Positions 55,038-63,172 of a stretch of DNA of 64,000 nt are shown piece after piece. A program made the translations under genes and the position numbers. Where the stretch lies: contig CAYLSB010000014.1 of the NCBI GenBank assembly GCA_964386005.1, forward strand, positions 1-64,000, in the 5' to 3' direction. Position 1 is the first letter of the stretch. The number at the start of each line of letters is the position of its first letter. The stretch is from FEN-1350 sp964386005. GTDB taxonomy: Bacteria > Planctomycetota > Phycisphaerae > Sedimentisphaerales > Anaerohalosphaeraceae. The notes beneath the pieces are model-generated. The model ran no database searches. It saw only the letters and a program-made list of their open reading frames with translations, and was not told the origin of the DNA.

Positions 55038-56069
55038 ATGAAAAGCAACTGCATTATGATGGGGTGGATGGTCGCGGTTTTCGCCGTCGCCGCGGCACAA
55101 CCGGTTCAGGTCACGCACAGTGAATTTCAGGCCGTGCATCCGGACGGCAGCAGTTCGTTTGACGATTCGGGACCGTTTCAGGTTACGCTGGAAGGCATTC
55201 TGTTGAACAGTCCCGAGGAATGGCTGGATCCGACGGCCGATCCGAAGGTTCAGCCGTGGTATATGGGCGGTCAGTGGGAAATTTTTATTCAGGGTGAAGG
55301 CGACGATCACGCTGCGACCGGTTGCTGGATGGGGCAGAACTACGCCAATGGGCCGGGCAAAAAAAGTTATACGAATGAAGAATGGCTGGCCGAGATATGC
55401 CGGCTAAATCGGGATTCGGCAACGGGATATGTGTTCCGGCCGGGAGATCGGGTCCGCGTAACGGGAACGTATCTATTCTACGGCGGCAAGCTGAACATTA
55501 ATGAAAATCATAACGTCGATCCGACATTTGATTTCACGATGGAACTTATTACACCCCAGGCCGGATTACCGCAACCGGAAATCGTGACCTTATCGCAGAT
55601 CAAGGATGAAACCAACCGGGATATCTTCGATCCCAATCGGACCAGCGGCGGCGAATACTATCAGTGCCGGCGGATTCGGATTTCCGGAGTCACGATTACC
55701 GATCCGGAAAACTGGGGCATCAACAAAACGATAACGATTTCCGACGGCCAGGGTCGAACGCTGCCGGCGGTTTTGGCTATCGGCCAGGGAATCGGACGAT
55801 ATCCATGCCCGACGGGAACCATCGACGTGATCGGGATTCTCGATCAGAAGGCGCCGTCCTCTTCACGGCTTACCGAGGGATATCGATTGTATGTTTTCAA
55901 CTATGACGGAAACGGGCTGGTTCTGGGCAACTCAGGATATTCTCGCGGCAACCTGCCGGGGGATATCAACCATGACTATGTCGTGGATCTGAAGGATATC
56001 GCGGAGATGGCCGGGCAGTGGCTCCGGAGTCGGGCGGGATTGCATGGATGTTTTGAGGGAGGAGAATGA
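55038..56069 (+). CDS. Secreted OB-fold-like protein with dockerin repeat
   Basis: A 343-residue exported protein with a signal peptide (IMMGWMVAVFAVAAA) and AGGAGAT upstream of the ATG at 55038. Two similar beta-rich halves are present (FQVTLEGILLNSP, then RIRISGVTITDPENWG with ITISDGQG), reminiscent of OB-fold nucleic-acid or sugar-binding proteins. The end contains one dockerin-type motif, GDINHDYVVDLKDIAEMAGQWL. It starts the metal-uptake run and overlaps the prepilin gene in an ATGA junction, so it is part of that operon. Its part in metal uptake is unknown. Confidence 0.75.
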   Translation: MKSNCIMMGWMVAVFAVAAAQPVQVTHSEFQAVHPDGSSSFDDSGPFQVTLEGILLNSPEEWLDPTADPKVQPWYMGGQWEIFIQGEGDDHAATGCWMGQNYANGPGKKSYTNEEWLAEICRLNRDSATGYVFRPGDRVRVTGTYLFYGGKLNINENHNVDPTFDFTMELITPQAGLPQPEIVTLSQIKDETNRDIFDPNRTSGGEYYQCRRIRISGVTITDPENWGINKTITISDGQGRTLPAVLAIGQGIGRYPCPTGTIDVIGILDQKAPSSSRLTEGYRLYVFNYDGNGLVLGNSGYSRGNLPGDINHDYVVDLKDIAEMAGQWLRSRAGLHGCFEGGE

Positions 56070-56713
56070 AGCGGGCGTTCACGCTCATCGAGTTGCTTGT
56101 AGTGATCGGGGTCATCGGGCTGCTGCTTGCCGTGATGACGCCGTGCCTTTCCCGTGCCCGACAACAGGCCCGTATCGTTGCGGTGAACTCCGATTTATAC
56201 CAGATCGGAATGGGTCTGGAGATGTATATGGACGATAATCGCGGCAAACACCCGCCGACGCGCCAGGATTGTTTTATGGGATGGGAAGATCATCAACTTC
56301 CTCCGGAACTGGCAGAGGGCGGATATCTTCCAAAGGCATCGCCATCGAGCGAGATGACCGCGCGAATCGAGGATCGATTTCATCGAGGCCATACATATAA
56401 ATACTGGTCGGTCGGCGAGCTGTATCAAAACAACCGATACATGGAAAAAATGCGGGCGTCGCTTTTGATTCCGATGGGATTTCCGGGAAACGAAGGAGAA
56501 CCTCAGGAGGATATTGAATATGATGATCCGGACAAATCACCGGTGACCTGGGTGATCTTCAGTCAGGGCCCGAATTACGATGATTGGGAAACGCTCAAGA
56601 TTCTCAATGGTCCGGTCCCGAAACGAACGTGGTATGTTCCGTCGGGGCAGCGCGGCCTGATTGTTCGAATGCGGTTACGTAACGGCCGTCACATCGGGAG
56701 TTTCGAGGATTAA
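56066..56713 (+). CDS. Prepilin-type (pseudopilin) protein
   Basis: A 215-residue protein with a class III prepilin signal: MKRAFTLIELLVVIGVIG, then a hydrophobic helix LLLAVMTPCL. Cleavage is expected before Phe5, with Glu10 after it. The globular part resembles planctomycetal G-protein-like pseudopilins (ARQQARIVAVNSDLYQIGMGLEMY). The overlap with the dockerin gene and a 3-bp gap to the ABC substrate-binding gene place it firmly in the transport operon, where a pilin-type protein is unexpected. Confidence 0.85.
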   Translation: MKRAFTLIELLVVIGVIGLLLAVMTPCLSRARQQARIVAVNSDLYQIGMGLEMYMDDNRGKHPPTRQDCFMGWEDHQLPPELAEGGYLPKASPSSEMTARIEDRFHRGHTYKYWSVGELYQNNRYMEKMRASLLIPMGFPGNEGEPQEDIEYDDPDKSPVTWVIFSQGPNYDDWETLKILNGPVPKRTWYVPSGQRGLIVRMRLRNGRHIGSFED

Positions 56714-56716
56714 CAA

Positions 56717-57562
56717 ATGATGGAGAATCGAGAGACAAACGTTTGCAGAATTCTTGTATTGGTAATGATCGGATTGGCGGGTTGCCGAAGCAAATCCGAT
56801 CAGTCCAATCAACCATGCATCGCGGTTGCGAATTCCTACCTGGAGGCGGCGGTTATCGATTTGGGTATCGAGCGATCCAAGATAATTAGTCTGGTCCCGC
56901 CGGGAATGTGCCCAGGCCATTTTGACCTGGTGCCGTCGCAGGCCGATCGACTGTTATCCTGTTCGGTTCTTTTGGTTTTCGATTTTCAAAATACTCTTTC
57001 TTCCTCACTTCCCCGAATTCAAAAATCAAAATTGACGATCCGCGTTGTAACACCTCCCCCCGGACTGTGTGTTCCGGAAAGTTATCTTTCAATCGTTCGG
57101 CAGACAGCATCGGCGCTGGAATCAGTCCATCTTCTTTCTGCGGCGGATTCCGAATCGCATTTGAAGCAAATTGAAGACCGGTTGAACGCACTGGAAGGCG
57201 AATTGCACGGCCACCTGAAACAGGCGGGTTTTTCGAATGAAAACGTTTTGATCTCTCAACATCAGGAGGTGTTCGCCCGCTGGCTGGGTCTGAATCCCGT
57301 GGCGACCTTCCGGGGGCGCGACACGGAAACGCCCGGCTCGATTCAATCGGCGCTGGAACGGGCCGGAAAAAATCCGGTTCGATGCGTCATCGCCAATCGG
57401 CAGGAGGGAACAGAACTGGGAGAATCGCTGGCCAAACGATTTTCCGTTCCGTTGATTGTCTTTAGTAACTTTCCCGAATCGACTGAGGAAGGCAGGGTTC
57501 CAACGGCATTCGATTCCCTTGTCCGCGGCAATGTCCAACAACTTGATAAAGCGGTTCGCTGA
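56717..57562 (+). CDS. Metal ABC transporter substrate-binding lipoprotein (ZnuA-like)
   Basis: A 281-residue lipoprotein (GLAGC) of the cluster A-I metal-binding family, which delivers Zn, Mn, Fe or Ni to an ABC importer. Candidate metal histidines are in CPGHFDLVPSQADRLL and ISQHQEVFARWLGLNPV. The usual long His-rich loop is missing. The C-terminal half has VIANRQEGTELGESLAKRF as in the family. The stop overlaps the ATPase start (TGATG). Sequence alone does not fix the metal; the NikR and NikMNQO neighbours argue for nickel or a closely linked metal. Confidence 0.85.
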   Translation: MMENRETNVCRILVLVMIGLAGCRSKSDQSNQPCIAVANSYLEAAVIDLGIERSKIISLVPPGMCPGHFDLVPSQADRLLSCSVLLVFDFQNTLSSSLPRIQKSKLTIRVVTPPPGLCVPESYLSIVRQTASALESVHLLSAADSESHLKQIEDRLNALEGELHGHLKQAGFSNENVLISQHQEVFARWLGLNPVATFRGRDTETPGSIQSALERAGKNPVRCVIANRQEGTELGESLAKRFSVPLIVFSNFPESTEEGRVPTAFDSLVRGNVQQLDKAVR

Positions 57563-58338
57563 TGGCAGAGGTGGAATTAGAGGCCCGCGATCTTGTTATA
57601 GTCCGATCAGGCAAAGAGATCCTTCATATCGATCACCTGCGGATCAAACCGGGACAACTGGTTCACCTGATCGGGGCCAATGGAGCAGGAAAAACGACGC
57701 TGATGCAAACTTTCTGCGGTTTGCTCAAGCCGACGCGGGGCAAGGTATGGTTCAATCAGGTTGACCTCTACGGCCTGAACGTATGGCAACGATGTCGATT
57801 GCGTCGCCGAATCGGATATATTCCACAGTCGGCGGAATACAACACGGATTTGCCGTTTACGGTTCGGGAGGTCGTGGCGATGGGCCGAGCAAGCGTTCAG
57901 CCGCTTCTGCGAGGATTATCCGGACTCGACTTTGAGCAAGTGGACGAGTGGATTCATCGGCTGGGCATGACGGATCATCGAGACCAGACCTTTCGCAGTC
58001 TGTCCGGCGGGGAACAGCAGAAGGCATTGATCGCCCGAGCCATGGTTCAGGAACCAAACCTGTTGTTGCTGGACGAGCCGACTTCCAATCTGGATTTTCA
58101 CTGGAAGCAAATGATTACCCAACTCGTTCATCAATTACGGGATCAGATGAAATTGACGGTCCTGATGATTTCGCACGAGATTTCTCTTCTCGAGAGACAT
58201 ATGGAACGAACGATATTACTGGATCGTGGACGAATCCTGGCAGACGACCCGGGAAAAACGATTTATGCGGCCCGGCCGTGGAACAGTTGTATTCCCGCCG
58301 GATTCACGGGATCGAGCGAGAGGGGCCACCAACCATGA
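57562..58338 (+). CDS. Metal ABC transporter ATPase (ZnuC-like)
   Basis: A 258-residue ATPase of the ZnuC/MntB group. Walker A is GANGAGKTT, the signature is LSGGEQQKAL, Walker B is LLLLDEPTSNLD and the H-loop is MISHEI. The order and length are standard. It is coupled to the substrate-binding gene by a TGATG overlap and precedes the permease after 30 bp. Confidence 0.93.
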   Translation: MAEVELEARDLVIVRSGKEILHIDHLRIKPGQLVHLIGANGAGKTTLMQTFCGLLKPTRGKVWFNQVDLYGLNVWQRCRLRRRIGYIPQSAEYNTDLPFTVREVVAMGRASVQPLLRGLSGLDFEQVDEWIHRLGMTDHRDQTFRSLSGGEQQKALIARAMVQEPNLLLLDEPTSNLDFHWKQMITQLVHQLRDQMKLTVLMISHEISLLERHMERTILLDRGRILADDPGKTIYAARPWNSCIPAGFTGSSERGHQP

Positions 58339-58368
58339 TGTTCGAGATGCCGGACGGAATGTAAACCG

Positions 58369-59166
58369 ATGGATTCGTATTTCTACTGGATTGTTCTGGC
58401 CGGGGCCGTGGCGGGGGCAAGCACGGGCTTTCTCGGAGTCTATATCGTCGGGATGCGCATGCCGTTCATTGGAACCTGCATCTCTCATGCGGCGATGGCG
58501 GGAACCGTACTTTCGTATTTGGTCGGCATGTGGCCGTCAGCGGGAGCGATGGTCTTATCGGTGATCTGCGCGATGTCTCTGGCAACCATCCCCCCGGGTC
58601 GAGCAAGACTGGATACCAATGTCGGTTTGGGGATCGTGTTTTCGTTGATGCTGGGCTTAACCTTTTTGGGCATTGGTTTCATGGAAACCAGTCGATCCGA
58701 AGTCTTCGGCCTCCTGTGGGGAAACATTCTCTTTGTCGATGCGGACGCTTTATTGACCATCCTATTAATAGCGGCAGTATTAGCTCTATTTTCATGGTAT
58801 TTCAATAAAGAAATGAAAGCGATTTTGTTCAGTCGATCCATCGCCTCGGCAACGGGGATTCATGAACGTTTCGTCTATAGTTTGTTTCTGGCATTGTGCG
58901 GAATCACCTTATCGGTAAATCTTCGATTCGTCGGCGGATTAATGATTTTCAGTTTGATCACCAACCCGGCAGCGGCGGCCTATCAAATTTGTCGGGGCCA
59001 TCGAACGGTGGTTATCACCGCAACACTGTTTGGAATGGCGTCAACTGTGTTTGGATTTCTCGCCTCGTTCTATCTGGACCTGCCAACGGGGGCGTGCATT
59101 GTCATCACCAGTACAGTAATCTTTGGATTGTCCGCGGCTTATCGAAAAATCCGCATGTCCGAGTAA
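58369..59166 (+). CDS. Metal ABC transporter permease (ZnuB-like)
   Basis: An integral membrane protein of 265 residues with about eight membrane helices, of the ABC-3 permease family: FLGVYIVGMRMPFIGTCISH at the start, LRFVGGLMIFSLITNPAAAA in the conserved C-terminal half. It completes the importer with the two preceding genes. The gap of 30 bp is short enough for one transcript. Confidence 0.93.
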   Translation: MDSYFYWIVLAGAVAGASTGFLGVYIVGMRMPFIGTCISHAAMAGTVLSYLVGMWPSAGAMVLSVICAMSLATIPPGRARLDTNVGLGIVFSLMLGLTFLGIGFMETSRSEVFGLLWGNILFVDADALLTILLIAAVLALFSWYFNKEMKAILFSRSIASATGIHERFVYSLFLALCGITLSVNLRFVGGLMIFSLITNPAAAAYQICRGHRTVVITATLFGMASTVFGFLASFYLDLPTGACIVITSTVIFGLSAAYRKIRMSE

Positions 59167-59281
59167 GCGCCGGGGCGCGGATCGGGGGCATTTTCTGTGG
59201 ACAGGCCCTGCATAATACGCTATGGTACTGCCCGATGGAAATCAATCCGAATTCGCGATGGATGACGTCATGGAGAAAGAC

Positions 59282-60553
59282 ATGAAACGAATAATTGTAG
59301 CGATAGTAATGGGGTATTGGTTAATCGGACTGGTATCCATTACCATGGGAGCTATGGAGGAACTGGATTCGTTGTCGGAACTGCCGGATTCGGAAGCTGC
59401 GGAGACGCTTGCCGATGTGGCCGACGATCCGATCGCCATCGAACTGGGGATTACCAATATCTACCAGCAGAACATGCGCGGAGGACAAAGTTCCCATAGC
59501 GGGCGGGGGCGATTCGCAGGAAGTTACGATGCGATTGTCACCGCGGACATGGAACGCTTGCTGGGGATCCAGGGCGGAGAATTGTATGTGCATGTCGAGG
59601 GTTTCTGGCCCAAGGAACAAGGTATCGATGGGGCATCCGTGGGCAGTTTCTTCGGGGTTAACGGCGACGCGATGCCGCGCGATGCCGCCGTCGTGACCGA
59701 GTTGTGGTATCAGCAGGCGTTGCTGGATGGCGACCTGCTGCTGCGGATCGGAAAGATGGATCTGTCGGGCGGTTTTGATTGCAGCGGTTGCCCGGTATCG
59801 TTCGACTGCAATCGATTTGCCAACGATGAGACATCGCAGTTTCTCAACAGCGCTTTGGTCAATAATCCGACGATCCCGATTCCGTATTATGGTCTGGGGG
59901 CTGCGGCCCATTATGCTCCTCATGGAGCGGACTGGTACATCACCGCGGCGGCGGCCGACGCGCAGAACGATCACCGCGAGACGGGTTTTCGGACAACCTT
60001 TCACGATGAGGATTATTTCTTCTCGATCGCCGAGACGGGGATCACTCCACGATTGAACTCGACGAAGGGGCCCTTACAGGGCACGTACCGCTTGGGAATG
60101 TGGTACGATCCTCAACCCAGTTCGCACAGCGATAGCGCCAAGGAGTATCGCGATAACACCAATTGGTATCTCAACTGCGATCAGATGCTGCTTCGTGAGA
60201 CGGCCGCCGAAGGCGATGAACAGGGTCTGGGAGCTTTCTTCCGGTATGGCTATGCTCCGTCGAGCCGCAACGACCTGACGCAGTTTGTCAGCGCGGGACT
60301 GAGCTACCAGGGATTGATCGAAGGACGCGACGAGGACGTTTTGGCGATGGGGGTTGCTCGCGGATATCTGAGCGATCATGCCAATGTGACGTATCTCGAC
60401 GATGCCGAGACCGTCTGGGAGATCTTCTACAATGCCAAAGTCACGAGGTGGATGAATGTGAGTCCCTCGCTGCAGTATGTGGTCGATCCCGGCGCCGATT
60501 CGGCGAAGAAGGATGCGGTCGTGTTCGGATTGCGGGCACAGATGACATTTTAA
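59282..60553 (+). CDS. Outer-membrane porin, OprB-like
   Basis: A 423-residue outer-membrane protein with a signal-like N-terminus (IIVAIVMGYWLIGLVSITMGA) and the layout of carbohydrate-selective OprB porins: TADMERLLGIQGGELYVHVEG, LWYQQALLDGDLLLRIGKMD and a terminal strand ending in phenylalanine (GLRAQMTF). The ATG at 59282 follows GGAGAAAGAC. In its operon between metal ABC and ECF transporter genes, it may admit metal ions or metal chelates through the outer membrane. That substrate is an inference; OprB proteins are otherwise known for sugars. Confidence 0.8.
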   Translation: MKRIIVAIVMGYWLIGLVSITMGAMEELDSLSELPDSEAAETLADVADDPIAIELGITNIYQQNMRGGQSSHSGRGRFAGSYDAIVTADMERLLGIQGGELYVHVEGFWPKEQGIDGASVGSFFGVNGDAMPRDAAVVTELWYQQALLDGDLLLRIGKMDLSGGFDCSGCPVSFDCNRFANDETSQFLNSALVNNPTIPIPYYGLGAAAHYAPHGADWYITAAAADAQNDHRETGFRTTFHDEDYFFSIAETGITPRLNSTKGPLQGTYRLGMWYDPQPSSHSDSAKEYRDNTNWYLNCDQMLLRETAAEGDEQGLGAFFRYGYAPSSRNDLTQFVSAGLSYQGLIEGRDEDVLAMGVARGYLSDHANVTYLDDAETVWEIFYNAKVTRWMNVSPSLQYVVDPGADSAKKDAVVFGLRAQMTF

Positions 60554-60583
60554 TTGTTAATTCCGGGATGAAAGGAATATTGT

Positions 60584-61594
60584 ATGCATATGGCCAATGA
60601 GTTGATTTCCGTTCCGGTAGCGGCGGGAACGATCGCCATCGCCGGAGGGGGATTGGGATGGATCTGCCGAAAGGTCCGTCAGGAACTGGCCTCGGAAACC
60701 GTGGCGATGATGGGCGTTCTGGGCGCGTTTGTGTTCGCGGCACAGATGGTGAACTTTCAACTGCCGCTGATGCCGGGCACAAGCGGCCATTTGATCGGCG
60801 CGGTGTTTCTGGCGATCATGCTGGGGCCGTATCTGGGCAGTGTAGTCTTATCGTCGGTAGTTATTCTTCAATGTTTATTATTCCAGGATGGAGGCCTTCT
60901 GGCGATCGGATGTAATGTCATCAATATCGCCATTGTTCCGAGTTTTATCGGGTATGCCGTCTATCGATGGATTGGCGGGGACGGTTCCAACCGAAAACGG
61001 ATGGCTATCGCGGCAATTTTGGGTTGCGTGGTTGCGGCGGAGGCCGGGGCGCTGCTTGTGGTGATCGAAGCCATCATTTCGTCGGTCCTGGTGGTTCCGG
61101 CAGGAACGTTTCTGGTCACAATGGCCGGAGTCCATCTGTTGGTGGGATTGATGGAAGGCGTCATTACGCTGGCGATTCTGGGATACATCGCCGCCGTTCG
61201 GCCGGAAATGATACCGGGGGTACAATCCTCAAATGCTCTGATGAGCCGCAAGGCGGCCGTTGTCAGTTTGATCCTTCTGACAGTTATTACGGCCGCGGGA
61301 TTTTCGTTATTGGCATCGAGCCAACCGGACGGCCTGGAATGGAGTTACACCGATCGTCCGAATCAGCCGGATTTCAAACCGTTGATCGCCAATGAGGATC
61401 CACGGATTGAAGCCGTGGATTCGTTACACAGCCGAATCGCCCTGCTGCCGGATTACACGGCGCGCGGCGCGATGGAAGAGAATCCCGCATCGGCCGGATG
61501 GACAAGTCTGGCGGGAGTGATCGGCTCGGCGGCATGTATGGGATTAATCTGGCTGGCGGCGAGATTATTGCGACCGGCCACAACGAAGGTCTGA
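60584..61594 (+). CDS. Nickel/cobalt ECF transporter substrate-capture protein NikMN
   Basis: A 336-residue membrane protein combining the S component CbiM/NikM with the auxiliary NikN part. The N-terminus MHMANELIS keeps His2, which with the N-terminal amine binds the metal in this family. The conserved LMPGTSGHLIGAVFLA carries the next metal-site histidine. The C-terminal part, beginning near DGLEWSY, resembles the fused NikN/CbiN-type extension. AAAGGAA lies before the ATG. Nickel is favoured over cobalt because nikR is in the same locus. Confidence 0.9.
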   Translation: MHMANELISVPVAAGTIAIAGGGLGWICRKVRQELASETVAMMGVLGAFVFAAQMVNFQLPLMPGTSGHLIGAVFLAIMLGPYLGSVVLSSVVILQCLLFQDGGLLAIGCNVINIAIVPSFIGYAVYRWIGGDGSNRKRMAIAAILGCVVAAEAGALLVVIEAIISSVLVVPAGTFLVTMAGVHLLVGLMEGVITLAILGYIAAVRPEMIPGVQSSNALMSRKAAVVSLILLTVITAAGFSLLASSQPDGLEWSYTDRPNQPDFKPLIANEDPRIEAVDSLHSRIALLPDYTARGAMEENPASAGWTSLAGVIGSAACMGLIWLAARLLRPATTKV

Positions 61595-61596
61595 CT

Positions 61597-62385
61597 GTGC
61601 ATCACGCCTATTTAGACAAATACGCAAGCGGCGATTCGTTCTTTCATCGGCTCGATGCGCGAGTCAAGTTTGTTGCGGCGATGACGCTCACCGCGGCGGT
61701 GTTGTTATCGGGGCCCCAATCGATCGCGATTTTGTTTTGTTACGCCGTCGGTCCGTTTGCGGTGATTGTATTAGCGGAGATTCCAGTGGGATTTGTTTTT
61801 CGTCGCATTCTTACGGTCAGTCCTTTTGTGCTGGTGATGGCGCTGAGTTGTCCGTTGTTTGATCGGGCTATGGAAACGGTATGGGTGGGGCCGTGGATGG
61901 TTACGTTGACCAGCGGCTGGCTGCGGGCGGCATCGATCACGGGCAAGTTCGTCGTGACGATGATGACGCTGATGGCCCTGGTGAGTACCACGCGATTCGC
62001 GGATCTATTGGCGGGATTGGAACGGATGGGGATGCCTTCCATTCTTGCAATTCAGCTTGGAATGCTGTATCGGTATCTGTTTGTATTGGTCGATCGCGTG
62101 CACCACATGCTGCGGGCGCGGGCGGCCAGGACCATCCGGAGGCTGGCATTTCGTCAGGAGCTCGGTATCGCCGCCGCGATGGTCGGGGCGATGTTCATTC
62201 GCAGCGTGGAAACGTCGCTGAATATTCATATCGCGATGCAGTCAAGGGGTTTTACAGGTCGGTTTCACAGTCTCAGGCCGATGAAGATGACAAAACGCGA
62301 CGTGGGATTTTTGCTGGCGACGGGATTATTCATCCTTGCGGTCAGTGCGTGGATCGGGCCTATGGTCAAAGGACAACTTCGATGA
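61597..62385 (+). CDS. ECF transporter transmembrane component NikQ/CbiQ
   Basis: A 262-residue membrane protein of the CbiQ family: YASGDSFFHRLDARVKFVAA at the start and the EcfT signature ARAARTIRR between helices. The GTG at 61597 is 3 bp after the NikMN stop, with GAAGG upstream, and starts HHAYLDKYASGD as in the family. An ATG at 61498 in the same frame would overlap NikMN by 97 bp. It overlaps the ATPase gene in an ATGA junction. Confidence 0.9.
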   Translation: MHHAYLDKYASGDSFFHRLDARVKFVAAMTLTAAVLLSGPQSIAILFCYAVGPFAVIVLAEIPVGFVFRRILTVSPFVLVMALSCPLFDRAMETVWVGPWMVTLTSGWLRAASITGKFVVTMMTLMALVSTTRFADLLAGLERMGMPSILAIQLGMLYRYLFVLVDRVHHMLRARAARTIRRLAFRQELGIAAAMVGAMFIRSVETSLNIHIAMQSRGFTGRFHSLRPMKMTKRDVGFLLATGLFILAVSAWIGPMVKGQLR

Positions 62386-63089
62386 CGGCAGCGGTAGAGA
62401 TCGCGAATTTTTCCTGTCGCTATCCGGATGGAACCGTTGCGCTGGAGTGTGTGAATCTGATCATCGATCAAGGCGAACACATTGCGCTGGTCGGTCCCAA
62501 CGGGGCCGGAAAGTCGAGTATGTTACTGGCTATCGGAGGTTTTCTACAGGGTACCGGGACGATCCGCGTCGGGGGTATCGATGTCTGCCCCGCCAACAGC
62601 CGAAAGCTGCGGTCGGTGCTGGGATGTTGCATGGAAGATCCGGACGACCAGTTATTCATGCCGACGCTTTACGAGGATGTGGCGTTCGGGCCTCTGAATA
62701 TGGGATTGGCAAATGAAGAAGTTCGCGCGCGGACGATGGAAGCTCTACGTCGCGTAGGACTTTTATCGATGGCGGACAAGGCCCCGCATCATCTTTCCGC
62801 GGGCCAAAAACGCGCCGCGGCTGTGGCAACGGTGTTGTCAATGTCGCCGAAGATCGTCACGATGGATGAACCCGACGGAAGTCTGGATCCGCGGAATCGA
62901 AGAATTCTGGAAGAGTTGCTTTCCGGCCTGACGCAAACGTTGATTATCGCCACCTGTAACATGCGGTTTGCGTTGGCGGTGGCACAGAGAGCCGTGGTAA
63001 TCAACCAGGGCAAAGTGGTCGCCGATGGATCGGTAGATATTTTGCACAATCCGGACCTGATGCTTCAGAATGGACTGGAAACTCCATAA
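62382..63089 (+). CDS. ECF transporter ATPase NikO/CbiO, atypical H-loop
   Basis: A 235-residue ABC ATPase. Walker A is GPNGAGKSSM, the Q-loop region is CCMEDPDDQLFMPTLYEDVAFGP (typical of CbiO), the signature is HHLSAGQKRAA and Walker B is IVTMDEPDGSLDP. The H-loop, normally AT-His-Asp, reads IIATCNMRF, so the catalytic histidine is replaced by cysteine. Overlap with NikQ (ATGA) marks it as the last gene of the operon. The change may slow ATP hydrolysis or require a partner ATPase; this needs testing. Confidence 0.9.
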   Translation: MTAAVEIANFSCRYPDGTVALECVNLIIDQGEHIALVGPNGAGKSSMLLAIGGFLQGTGTIRVGGIDVCPANSRKLRSVLGCCMEDPDDQLFMPTLYEDVAFGPLNMGLANEEVRARTMEALRRVGLLSMADKAPHHLSAGQKRAAAVATVLSMSPKIVTMDEPDGSLDPRNRRILEELLSGLTQTLIIATCNMRFALAVAQRAVVINQGKVVADGSVDILHNPDLMLQNGLETP

Positions 63090-63172
63090 CGGATTCATAA
63101 TCCAATGGTCATCACATAAAAAATCCCCGGGAAAGCTCGACTGAGGATTATGAGTTTGAAAAGGAAGTTGGA

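Noticed and set aside
60554..60583. Cobalamin or NiCo riboswitch before the NikMN gene
   Set aside because: The gap to the porin gene is only 30 bp, too short for an aptamer. The region before 55038 also lacks the conserved blocks of these riboswitches.
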